Positions 1-6,037 of a stretch of 8,897 nucleotides of DNA are shown one piece after another. The DNA lies in contig JACMOE010000580.1 of assembly GCA_014378185.1 (NCBI GenBank), positions 1-8,897 on the forward strand. The letters run 5' to 3'. Source of the DNA: Gemmatimonadaceae bacterium. GTDB lineage: Bacteria; Gemmatimonadota; Gemmatimonadetes; Gemmatimonadales; Gemmatimonadaceae. A program made the position numbers and the translations under genes. Below the pieces are notes generated by a model that searched no databases, was not told where the DNA came from, and saw only the letters and a list, made by a program, of their open reading frames with translations. Position 1 is the stretch's first letter. Every line of letters begins with the position of its first letter.

Positions 1-5
1 ATGTG

Positions 6-8
6 TTA
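6..8 (-). other. In-frame TAA inside a would-be HExxH motif
   Basis: On the minus strand the reading is CAT GAG GCG TAA CAC AT, that is His-Glu-Ala-stop-His. The stop falls exactly on the fourth position of a zinc-binding HExxH motif. TAA is one base from CAA (Gln), AAA (Lys) and GAA (Glu); Gln is common at this position in HExQH peptidases. Only five bases beyond the stop are in the window, so continuation of the domain cannot be confirmed. Confidence 0.65.
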
Positions 9-1790
9 CGCCTCATGGATCAGCGAACTTGGCATGGTCCTGCGCCATTGCGGCCGCCCGTCCAGCGACGTGCTCGTGGGCGACGTGTCCGACACGACGC
101 GGGCGTAGAAAATCTCCGCCTGGTTGCTCGCGTTCACCTGCGGATAGTCCGTGGGGCGGTATAGGTCGCACGACTGGACGAAGCCGAGCAGGTTGCTGCC
201 CGCGGCGTTCACCTTTGGCGTGAACATCATGATGATCCTGCCGTTCTTGTCCGTCGAGTCATCCCACACGAGCGGATTGCCGAAGTTCAGCAGCAGTGGA
301 TACGAGACGGTCTCGAACTCCTGCGCGAGCGCGATCATGTCCGCGTCGATCTTGCCGGCGAGGGCACTGGCGCTGTCCTCGAGCACGATCGTCCTGGGTC
401 CCACGTAGACCACGCGTGCCGTGATCACCGGCGAGGCTGGCGTGGTGCAGGTGTTGTAGTTGAAGTTGATCTTCGCTGTGCTGCCTACCACGAGCGGCAC
501 GGGAGCCAGCGAGGAGGTCCGCGATCCCGGGGAGAACGCCGTGGACGCCGCAGAGCGGCGGTTGCGAACCAACGGACGAAGGTCGTGAATGAGCTGGAGG
601 TCGTGCTCCAGCCGTTGCAGGTGCTCGTGCGCGGTCGCACGTATCGCGGGATCCATGGCCACGGGCCGCACGGGTGGCGCCGACAGCACGGTGATGCTGC
701 GCGTCGCGTCGCCCGGGGCGAGTCGCGAGGCGCTCACGATGGGGCCCGCCCCCTTCAGCTCGATTCCGGCGCTGGCACTCCTGTTGGTGGCCGCATTGAA
801 CACGCTTACCACGTACGTGCCTGGCGCGGAGAGCTCATTGCAGGCGAGGTTGCCCGTTGACGTCACCAGCAGGCTCGCGCCAACGGCGAGCGTCCGCGTG
901 GTGGCCACGGTCAGCGTCTGCTTCGCGGTTGCCGTGCCCGCGAGTGTGAACACATCCACCGCTACGGGCTGCGTGCTGGCGCAGGGCAACCCGGTGGCCG
1001 GTAGCGTAACCACGAGTTGCGTAGCCGTCGCCGCGGTGACGGTGGCTGCGACCCCGGCAACCTTTACCGTGGTGTTGCCCGGGCCCGTCACGAAGTTCGC
1101 GCCGGTGATGGTGGCGGTCACGCCAGGCACGAGCACGGCGGGCGTGATCGACGTGATCGTCGGCGGCGTTGTCCCCACCGGTGGTGACACCACCACCGTG
1201 GCCAGCCCCGCAATGCCTTCACTCCTCGCGGTCACTGTCGTGGTACCAGCGGCAAGCGCCGACAGCAGGCCACTGGCGTCGATGGTGGCGATGCGCGTGT
1301 CGCTGGACGTCCACGCGACGACCCGCCCAGTGAGTGCCGTCCCGTTCTTGTCCTTGAGCGTGGCCACCAGCGCGGACGACTGGCCGGCCACGATCGCGCC
1401 AGGAAGCGCAATGGTCACCGTCGACACGCGCGGCAGGATCATCACGAGGGCGAACGACCCGCTCTTGCCCTCCACCGTCCCGGTGATCGTTGCGGTGCCG
1501 ACGGCAACCGCCGTGACCGTACCCGCTGCGTCCACGGCTGCGATGGCGGGCGCCGACGACGTCCAGGTCGCCGTCCGGCCGGTCAGCGCCAGGCCGCTCT
1601 GGTCGCGCACGTCGAGGGTTGCGGGCAGGGTGCTCCCGATTTCGAGCTCACTCTGCCCGAACGCAATGCTGACCGTGGTGACGACGGGCGTGATCTTCAC
1701 CACGGGCGGTGTCGTGGTCTCGATTCCACCACCGCATGCGATCTCGAGGGCGGGGATGGCGAGGCAGGAGAGCGGGAAACGAAAACGCAT
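6..1790 (-). CDS. Ig-like (BIG2 x2) / IPT-TIG surface lipoprotein with truncated zinc-metallopeptidase-like C-terminus
   Basis: 594 residues from the ATG at 1790. An upstream in-frame start at 1877 would only add a Pro/Arg-rich leader before the signal sequence, so 1790 is preferred. Residues 1-19 form a short signal peptide ending in ALEIAC-GGG. Cys19 looks like a lipoprotein cysteine, but the lipobox is imperfect because Glu occupies position -3. Residues ~37-118 and ~121-203 are two BIG2-type Ig repeats sharing LTGR..AWTSS, the IA.(V/I)DA.G core and a closing VGTATI/AGTTTV strand. Residues ~210-296 are an IPT/TIG domain (ITSITPA, ITGANF). A helical linker lies at ~385-410. Residues ~430-594 resemble the start of a secreted metallopeptidase, including a DDSTDKNGRIIMMFTP segment, and end in SLIHEA followed by TAA. 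The codon after the stop is CAC (His), so without the stop it would read HEAxH, a zinc HExxH motif. Similarity to hyicolysin-like (M30) peptidases is a family-level guess. The product as written lacks the second zinc His and is probably inactive as a protease. Confidence 0.8.
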   Translation of the reverse strand: MRFRFPLSCLAIPALEIACGGGIETTTPPVVKITPVVTTVSIAFGQSELEIGSTLPATLDVRDQSGLALTGRTATWTSSAPAIAAVDAAGTVTAVAVGTATITGTVEGKSGSFALVMILPRVSTVTIALPGAIVAGQSSALVATLKDKNGTALTGRVVAWTSSDTRIATIDASGLLSALAAGTTTVTARSEGIAGLATVVVSPPVGTTPPTITSITPAVLVPGVTATITGANFVTGPGNTTVKVAGVAATVTAATATQLVVTLPATGLPCASTQPVAVDVFTLAGTATAKQTLTVATTRTLAVGASLLVTSTGNLACNELSAPGTYVVSVFNAATNRSASAGIELKGAGPIVSASRLAPGDATRSITVLSAPPVRPVAMDPAIRATAHEHLQRLEHDLQLIHDLRPLVRNRRSAASTAFSPGSRTSSLAPVPLVVGSTAKINFNYNTCTTPASPVITARVVYVGPRTIVLEDSASALAGKIDADMIALAQEFETVSYPLLLNFGNPLVWDDSTDKNGRIIMMFTPKVNAAGSNLLGFVQSCDLYRPTDYPQVNASNQAEIFYARVVSDTSPTSTSLDGRPQWRRTMPSSLIHEA

Positions 1791-1870
1791 TGGACGGAAT
1801 GGAGGAGGATGCCGTGACACAGGCGAAACGGCGCGAGCGCCGCCCCAGAGAATGCTGGCGCGGACAGGCC

Positions 1871-1899
1871 ATGGCAAGACGCCGGAGAAGGGCTATCTT
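1871..1899 (+). promoter_or_regulatory. Candidate sigma70-like promoter for the cyclophilin gene
   Basis: ATGGCA at 1871-1876 (4/6 to TTGACA) and TATCTT at 1894-1899 (4/6 to TATAAT) are separated by 17 bases. This would start transcription about 25-30 bases upstream of the TTG start at 1933. It lies in the 142-bp divergent intergenic region shared with the minus-strand gene. The match is by eye and modest. No clear promoter for the minus-strand gene was recognised. Confidence 0.3.
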
Positions 1900-1921
1900 T
1901 CGCCCATCAACCCCCCCGTAC

Positions 1922-1925
1922 GGAG
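1922..1925 (+). promoter_or_regulatory. Shine-Dalgarno GGAG supporting a TTG start
   Basis: GGAG sits 7 bases upstream of the TTG at 1933. This supports the non-ATG start that also fits the cyclophilin family N-terminus. Confidence 0.55.
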
Positions 1926-1932
1926 ACGCAGT

Positions 1933-2391
1933 TTGAAGACAGCCACTTTCGAGACCAATCGCGGGACCATCACCGCGGAGCTCTACGACACAGATGCGCC
2001 CTTGACCGTCGCGAACTTCGAGAAGCTCGCCAATAGTAAATTCTATGATGGCGTGAAGTTCCATCGTGTCATCGCCGACTTCGTCGTCCAGGGCGGCGAT
2101 CCGTTCTCCCGCGACCTGCCGGACGGCGATGGCCGCGTCGGCACCGGCGGACCCGGCTGGAAGATCAAGTGCGAGACGGCGGGCAATCCGCGCAAGCACG
2201 AGGTGGGCTCGCTGTCCATGGCCCACGCCGGCAAGGACACCGGCGGCAGCCAGTTCTTCATGGTGCTCTCCGAGGATAACACCAAGCACCTCAACGGCGT
2301 GCACACCGTGTTCGGCAAGATCACGGGCGGCCTGGACGCCATGAAGCAGATCAAGATGAACGATGTCATGACCACGGTGCGCGTCGCATGA
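1933..2391 (+). CDS. Cyclophilin-type peptidyl-prolyl cis-trans isomerase (PpiB-like)
   Basis: 152 residues, a typical length for small bacterial cyclophilins, catalysing cis-trans isomerisation of X-Pro bonds in folding proteins. The TTG at 1933 is chosen because the family N-terminus (MKTATFETNRGTI) begins there and a GGAG lies at 1922-1925 with 7-base spacing. The in-frame ATG at 1852 would add a non-homologous leader. Active-site residues are visible: Arg45 in FHRVI, Phe50, Gln53 in VVQGGDP, Met96 and Ala97 in SLSMAHAG, Gln107 and Phe109 in GSQFFM, Leu120 and His124 in HLNGVHTVFGK. The position of human CypA Trp121 is His119 here, which is usual for bacterial enzymes and predicts weak cyclosporin binding. 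There is no signal peptide, so it is probably cytoplasmic. The stop overlaps the start of the next small gene (ATGA), indicating translational coupling. Confidence 0.93.
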   Translation: MKTATFETNRGTITAELYDTDAPLTVANFEKLANSKFYDGVKFHRVIADFVVQGGDPFSRDLPDGDGRVGTGGPGWKIKCETAGNPRKHEVGSLSMAHAGKDTGGSQFFMVLSEDNTKHLNGVHTVFGKITGGLDAMKQIKMNDVMTTVRVA

Positions 2392-2555
2392 GCGCGTCCC
2401 AGCAGACCGACAAGTCCGCGGGCTTCACGGGGCTCATCCTTGGCAGCATCGCGATCTTCGTCATCCTGTTCGCCATCGTCCGCCTCACAACCGCGCACTA
2501 TGCCGGTGGGGCGAAGGAAGCGGGACAGCCCGCCGCCGTGGAAGCACCGAAGTAA
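2388..2555 (+). CDS. Small single-span membrane protein, unknown function
   Basis: 55 residues, starting at an ATG that overlaps the cyclophilin stop codon (ATGA) and ending in TAA. Residues 1-12 are polar (SASQQTDKS), and residues ~14-33 form one hydrophobic helix (GLILGSIAIFVILFAIV). Residues 34-55 are a short Gly/Ala/Lys/Glu-rich tail. I do not recognise a named family. The ATGA overlap, the clean hydrophobic segment flanked by polar ends and the third-position G/C bias argue that it is a real gene. No Shine-Dalgarno is evident, so translation probably depends on coupling to the upstream gene. Small membrane proteins directly behind a cyclophilin gene may simply share its promoter; no functional link is claimed. 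Confidence 0.7.
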   Translation: MSASQQTDKSAGFTGLILGSIAIFVILFAIVRLTTAHYAGGAKEAGQPAAVEAPK

Positions 2556-2631
2556 CCTCGCACCACTCGGCGCAGGAACGGCGCCGTCGGACCAAGCGTT
2601 TCGGACTCGAGCTCTGTATTCTGCAGTACGT

Positions 2632-2666
2632 CGTGCGTCTCGGCATTCCTCAATGCCGAGCGCACG
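2632..2666 (+). other. Strong intergenic stem-loop (possible terminator or 5' UTR structure)
   Basis: A perfect 9-bp inverted repeat (CTCGGCATT at 2639-2647 and AATGCCGAG at 2652-2660) encloses a CCTC loop. It extends through one bulged T (2638) into six more pairs (CGTGCG at 2632-2637 with CGCACG at 2661-2666), giving 15 pairs in all. It lies 76 bases after the small membrane-protein gene and 42 before the HD-domain gene. No T-tract follows on either strand, so it is not a classic intrinsic terminator. A factor-assisted terminator, mRNA-stabilising hairpin or leader structure of the HD gene are all possible. Confidence 0.6.
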
Positions 2667-2708
2667 GTCGCTCGTCCCGCAATTCCTCCCGACGACCCGC
2701 CTACCTCA

Positions 2709-3302
2709 ATGCTTCCCTCCCGCGACACCGCGCTCGCCCTGGTGCACGAGTACACCGCGGGCGATTCCCTCCGCAAGCACATGCTCGCCGTTGAATCGGC
2801 CATGCGCGTCTACGCTGAACGGCATGGCGAGGACGTCGAGCGGTGGGGGCTCGCCGGCCTGATCCACGACTTCGATTACGAGCGCTACCCCAACGACGCG
2901 CACTCCGCCACCAACGAGCATCCCGCGGAAGGCGTTCGCATCCTCCGCGCACTCGGCTGGCCCGACGACATCCTCGATGCGATCCTCGGCCATGCGCAGT
3001 ATTCCGGCGTGCCGCGCGTGTCGCTCATGTCGAAAACGCTCTTTGCCGTGGATGAACTCACAGGGCTCATCACGGCCACCGCCCTGGTGCGGCCCTCCAA
3101 AAGCGTCCACGAAGTCGAGACGAAGTCCGTGCGCAAGAAAATGAAGGACAAGGCCTTCGCGCGTGGCGTCAGCCGCGAGGACGTGATCCAGGGCGCCGAG
3201 GCACTCGGCGTCGATCTCGACGAGCACATCGCATTCGTCATCGGCGCCATGCAGCGATCTGCCGTTCCGCTCGGCCTTGATGGCATTGCGCCACCGGCAT
3301 GA
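2709..3302 (+). CDS. HD-domain (HDIG-like) metal-dependent phosphohydrolase-like protein
   Basis: 197 residues. HD-superfamily proteins are mostly metal-dependent phosphohydrolases acting on nucleotides or phosphorylated substrates; the substrate here cannot be told from sequence. The metal-binding pattern is visible: His24 (RKHMLAVE), the His53-Asp54 doublet (GLIHDFDYE), His71 (NEHPAEGVRIL), His95 (AILGHAQYSG) and Asp115 (FAVDELTGL). The order and spacing fit an HDIG domain covering roughly residues 20-120. The C-terminal part (~135-185) is helical and charged, with KKMKDKAFARGV. No signal peptide or membrane span is seen, so it is likely cytoplasmic. The ATG at 2709 has no obvious Shine-Dalgarno. 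The gene stands alone between a 153-bp and a roughly 120-bp intergenic region and is likely transcribed independently. Confidence 0.85.
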   Translation: MLPSRDTALALVHEYTAGDSLRKHMLAVESAMRVYAERHGEDVERWGLAGLIHDFDYERYPNDAHSATNEHPAEGVRILRALGWPDDILDAILGHAQYSGVPRVSLMSKTLFAVDELTGLITATALVRPSKSVHEVETKSVRKKMKDKAFARGVSREDVIQGAEALGVDLDEHIAFVIGAMQRSAVPLGLDGIAPPA

Positions 3303-3402
3303 CGGGCATTCCAACGCTCCGCGCCGCGAGCCCGTAAGAGGGATGACGTTACCTCGCTGCTCAAAGGATGCTCGCGACCATCGCACCCTTCCCGCCGTAC
3401 AC

Positions 3403-3427
3403 CATGCCTTCGCCGGCTGAAGGCATG
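3403..3427 (+). promoter_or_regulatory. Inverted repeat covering the probable sigma-factor start codon
   Basis: CATGCCTTC (3403-3411) and GAAGGCATG (3419-3427) are perfect inverted complements separated by a 7-base loop (GCCGGCT). The right arm contains the ATG at 3425, and the left arm contains another in-frame ATG at 3404. In RNA the 9-bp stem would bury the start codon. If translation begins further upstream at 3368, the repeat lies inside the coding region and may have no role. Confidence 0.4.
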
Positions 3428-3958
3428 ACGACGGAGCGCGCGATCGTGGTCGCGGCGCAACGTGGGTCGGACGACGCCTTCTCGGCGCTCGTTCGCATCC
3501 ACCAGCGGCGCGCGTATGCCATCGTGCGCGCGATCGTGCTGTCGCACGAGGACGCCGAGGATGCGGTGCAGGAAGGCTTTCTTCACGCGCACCGCGCGCT
3601 GGACCGGTTTCGTCCCGATCAGCCATTCGGGGCGTGGCTGTACCGCATCATGGCGAATGCCGCGCTCGACCTCGTTCGGCGTCGGAAGGTTCGTGTGGCG
3701 GAGGAGTTGCCGGAATCCATCCCGATGCCATTTCGGGACCCGGCGGAATCGGGCGAGCTGCGTCAACGGTTGCAGGAGGCACTCACCCACCTTACGGCCC
3801 GCCAGCGCGCGGTGATCGTGATGCACGATGTGGAAGGCTACACGCACGGGGAGATCGGGCGAACGCTCGGGATTCCCGAAGGAACCGCTCGATCCGATCT
3901 TCACCATGCTCGCGCCGCATTGCGCAAGCTTCTGCAGAATCTACGGAGTTCATCATGA
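3425..3958 (+). CDS. ECF (sigma70 family, group IV) RNA polymerase sigma factor
   Basis: 177 residues from the ATG at 3425. In-frame ATGs at 3404 and 3368 could extend it to 184 or 196 residues, but the extra Pro-rich N-terminus has no counterpart in typical ECF factors, and none of the starts has a well-spaced Shine-Dalgarno. Region 2 spans ~18-87: DAFSALVRIHQ, then the core-binding DAEDAVQEGFLHAHRALDRF and the -10-recognition helix FGAWLYRIMANAALDLVRRR. Region 4 spans ~120-172: LTARQRAVIVMHDVEGYTH, then the helix-turn-helix HGEIGRTLGIPEGTARSDLHHARAAL that contacts the -35 element (split here as HGEIGRTLGIPEG and TARSDLHHARAAL). The linker is short, as expected for an ECF factor lacking regions 1 and 3. 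The stop overlaps the next start (ATGA at 3955-3958), pointing to co-translation with a putative anti-sigma. It probably controls this operon, but no autoregulated promoter was recognised upstream. Confidence 0.92.
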   Translation: MTTERAIVVAAQRGSDDAFSALVRIHQRRAYAIVRAIVLSHEDAEDAVQEGFLHAHRALDRFRPDQPFGAWLYRIMANAALDLVRRRKVRVAEELPESIPMPFRDPAESGELRQRLQEALTHLTARQRAVIVMHDVEGYTHGEIGRTLGIPEGTARSDLHHARAALRKLLQNLRSSS

Positions 3959-4320
3959 CGCCAGACCGCTGGACTTCCGGCGACGCCGAGCTCACCAGTG
4001 CCCTTCGCGCGCTGTACGCCGCGCCGGCCGACGACGGCTACTGGAACGCCCTCGAGGCGCGCATCCTTGCGCATGTCGCGCGCGGCGAGGTGTCCCTGTC
4101 GTGGTGGTCCGAGCTCGCGGAGATGGCCCGCCCGGGCCTCGTGGCCGCGGCGGGGCTGATACTGGCGGCGAGCATGGCGCTCGCGCATTCGCGCCAGCTC
4201 GAGGTCACCAACGCCTACGCCAGCGTCATTTCGCCCGCGCCCTCGTCAATCGAGCCAGCCACGCGCGCTGCTTCCGTCGGTGACGGAGACGCGGCAGTCC
4301 ACTTCCTCATCTCGCGATAG
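3955..4320 (+). CDS. Small single-span membrane protein, putative anti-sigma factor
   Basis: 121 residues, starting at the ATG overlapping the sigma-factor stop. GGAG at 3945-3948 with 6-base spacing supports this start. Residues 1-~57 are a cytoplasmic-type helical region (ELTSALRALYAAPADDGYW, then NALEARILAHVARGEV). Residues ~60-78 form one membrane helix (PGLVAAAGLILAASMALAH). Residues 79-121 would be a short periplasmic tail. A soluble N-terminal helical part, one membrane span and the gene immediately after an ECF sigma gene are the usual anti-sigma layout. No HxxxCxxC zinc-binding motif is present, so it is not a ZAS-type anti-sigma. The assignment rests on position and topology rather than on a recognised domain. 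It ends in TAG, 8 bases before the next gene. Confidence 0.72.
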   Translation: MTPDRWTSGDAELTSALRALYAAPADDGYWNALEARILAHVARGEVSLSWWSELAEMARPGLVAAAGLILAASMALAHSRQLEVTNAYASVISPAPSSIEPATRAASVGDGDAAVHFLISR

Positions 4321-4328
4321 GCCCGGCG

Positions 4329-4712
4329 ATGCAGCGTCCCAAGCAACAAGCCCTCGCCTTCCTGCTCGGCGCGCTCCTCGTGGGCGGTGTCGTCGGTTTC
4401 TCTGCCGACCGCATGTTCCGGCAGACCGACAACTCCATCGCGGCGCGGCGCAAGCGGATGTACGACGACCTCGCGCTGGCGCCGACCCAACGCCTCGCAC
4501 TCGACTCCGTGTTCGATGCGTCCAACTGCCAGATCGATGCGCTCTACTCGCCGCTGGAACCGGCTTACGATTCCATCAAGGCCGCCCGGCGCACGCAGAT
4601 CAACGCCGTCCTCACTCCTGACCAGCGCCAGCACCTCGAGGCACGCCGCAAGGACGATGAAGTCCGACGCGACGCCGAGCGCAAGCGCATCAAGTCGTCC
4701 TGCCACAAGTGA
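4329..4712 (+). CDS. Membrane-anchored periplasmic sensor, CpxP/Spy/CnrX-like (LTxxQ family)
   Basis: 127 residues. Residues ~8-26 form an uncleaved signal anchor (ALAFLLGALLVGGVVGFSA). The rest is a charged, all-helical periplasmic domain. Two helical repeats carry degenerate and good LTxxQ motifs: LAPTQRLALDSVF at ~50-62 and LTPDQRQHLEAR at ~95-106. Proteins of this fold include the envelope-stress inhibitor CpxP, the chaperone Spy and the metal sensors ZraP and CnrX; CnrX also keeps a membrane anchor. Candidate metal or redox residues are Cys67 (SNCQID), His102, Cys125 and His126 (SSCHK at the end). CnrX's set of ligand histidines is not reproduced, so the ligand is unknown. The start is 8 bases after the putative anti-sigma gene, and the stop overlaps the TolC-like gene by one base. 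Role inferred from context: senses the envelope signal that controls the sigma/anti-sigma pair. Confidence 0.75.
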   Translation: MQRPKQQALAFLLGALLVGGVVGFSADRMFRQTDNSIAARRKRMYDDLALAPTQRLALDSVFDASNCQIDALYSPLEPAYDSIKAARRTQINAVLTPDQRQHLEARRKDDEVRRDAERKRIKSSCHK

Positions 4713-6037
4713 TGCCATCCCCTGCCGTCGTCCGCGCCGCCGTCGCGCTGCTGGTCATGCCCGCCGCCATCATGGCGCAGGCTCCCGACACGCTCGCCGC
4801 CCGTCCCATCCCGCTGCGCGAGGCTGTCGCACTCGCGGAACAGAACGGGCTGGCCGCCATTCAGGCCCGCGGGCAGACCCGCGCCGCCGCCTCTGGCGTC
4901 CGCGCCGCCAGGGGCGCGTTGCTGCCCAGTGCCACCATCTCGCTGGGCCAGGTGAACCAGTCCGGCGAGCGGCTCGACGCGCAGGGCCGACTGGTGCCCT
5001 ATCTCGCCACGCAGCCCTGGACCTACAGCACCGGCCTCAACTCCACCGTCAACCTGTTCGACGGCGGGCGTCGCTGGAACGAGGTCAAGCGCAGCCGCTA
5101 CGACGTGGGCGCCGCCGAGGCCAATGAAGTGACGCAGAAGTACAGTCTCGCGCTGCAGGTGAAGACGCAGTACTACGCCATTCTCGCCGCGCGCGAAGCC
5201 GAAGCCGCCGCCCAGGCGCAGTTGCAGCAGGCGCAGGAGCAATTGAAGACTTCCATCGTCCGCACCCGTGCTGGTGTTGCAACACTCTCCGACTCGCTGC
5301 GCTCGGTGATCGCGGTGGGCAACGGCCAGCTCGCACTCATCACGGCGCGCAACAACGTACGAGTCGCGAGCGCCGCGCTCACGCGCCTCGTCGGATCCGA
5401 GTCGCTGGTCACGGCCCAACCCTCCGATACACTGGACAGGGGGCTGGCACCGGTGGACAGTGCGGCGCTGGCGTCCGTGCTCGACGAGGCCCCAACCATA
5501 CGGCAGAGCGAGGCGCAGCTGGCATCGGCCCAGGCCACGGTGAAGTCCGCGAAGACGCCGTACCTTCCGTCCGTGGACCTGTCGTACTCTCGCTCGGGCA
5601 ACGGCTTCAGCAACACGTACGGCGTGACCGGTAACCCGCTGGCCTACACGAACAACTTCAACATCCGGCTGTCGTACACGCTGTTCAACAACTTCCAGCG
5701 CGAGGATGCACTCACGCGTGCGGAAGTGACGGCCGACGTCGTGCAGGCCCAGGTGCGTGACGCGAAGCTCGCTGCTCAGCAGACCCTCGTGCAGCAGCTC
5801 GCCGCGCTCCGGTCGGCGCAGCAGCGCATCGTGATCCAGCAGGCCACGCTCGACGCGTCCAGGGAAGACCTGCGTGTACAGCAGCAGCGCTACGCCCTCG
5901 GCGCCTCCACGCTGCTCGACGTCCTCACCTCGCAATCCACGCTCGACGCCGCACGCTCCGCGCTCATCCAGGCCCGCCAGGATGTGCGCGTGGCCCGGGC
6001 GCAACTCGAGGCGCTCGTCGGCCGCGACCTCCCATGA
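4712..6037 (+). CDS. TolC-family outer-membrane efflux channel protein
   Basis: 441 residues from the ATG at 4712, which overlaps the previous stop (TGATG). A GTG one codon earlier is also possible. Residues 1-22 are a signal peptide with a likely cut at AIMA-QA. The protein shows the two-fold OEP repeat of TolC. Repeat 1 (~33-228) has LREAVALAEQNG, the outer-membrane beta strands ending VNLFDGGRR (113-121), then long coiled-coil helices with RTRAGVATLSDSL. Repeat 2 (~248-438) has the matching VLDEAPTIRQSEAQLASA, SYTLFNNFQRED (321-332), and QQRYALGASTLLDVLTSQ. Trimers of such proteins form a barrel in the outer membrane and a helical tunnel in the periplasm, docking onto a MacA- or AcrA-type adaptor. 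The adaptor gene follows with a 4-base ATGA overlap, so this channel is almost certainly part of the same exporter. Length and motifs look intact. Confidence 0.93.
   Translation: MPSPAVVRAAVALLVMPAAIMAQAPDTLAARPIPLREAVALAEQNGLAAIQARGQTRAAASGVRAARGALLPSATISLGQVNQSGERLDAQGRLVPYLATQPWTYSTGLNSTVNLFDGGRRWNEVKRSRYDVGAAEANEVTQKYSLALQVKTQYYAILAAREAEAAAQAQLQQAQEQLKTSIVRTRAGVATLSDSLRSVIAVGNGQLALITARNNVRVASAALTRLVGSESLVTAQPSDTLDRGLAPVDSAALASVLDEAPTIRQSEAQLASAQATVKSAKTPYLPSVDLSYSRSGNGFSNTYGVTGNPLAYTNNFNIRLSYTLFNNFQREDALTRAEVTADVVQAQVRDAKLAAQQTLVQQLAALRSAQQRIVIQQATLDASREDLRVQQQRYALGASTLLDVLTSQSTLDAARSALIQARQDVRVARAQLEALVGRDLP

Noticed and set aside
589..1932. Long plus-strand open frame running in frame into the cyclophilin gene, suggesting a large fusion protein.
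   Set aside because: It is antisense to the Ig-like gene, its translation is low-complexity Val/Ala/Thr with no domain, and the cyclophilin has its own Shine-Dalgarno and family-typical N-terminus at 1933.
2632..2666. Calling the stem-loop an intrinsic terminator.
   Set aside because: No run of T follows on either strand, so it is kept as an unassigned structure.
2556..2708. The frame of the 55-residue gene stays open past its TAA into the HD-domain gene, hinting at a readthrough fusion.
   Set aside because: The intervening codons are Arg/Ser/Pro/Cys-rich and unlike coding sequence, and the stretch contains a strong stem-loop; lack of stops over 51 codons is unremarkable at this GC content.
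3343..3420. A 25-codon upstream reading frame ending 4 bases before the sigma-factor ATG at 3425, as a possible leader peptide.
   Set aside because: The purine-rich AGAGGG abuts its ATG with no spacing, it has no attenuator-like codon run, and it overlaps alternative sigma-factor starts.
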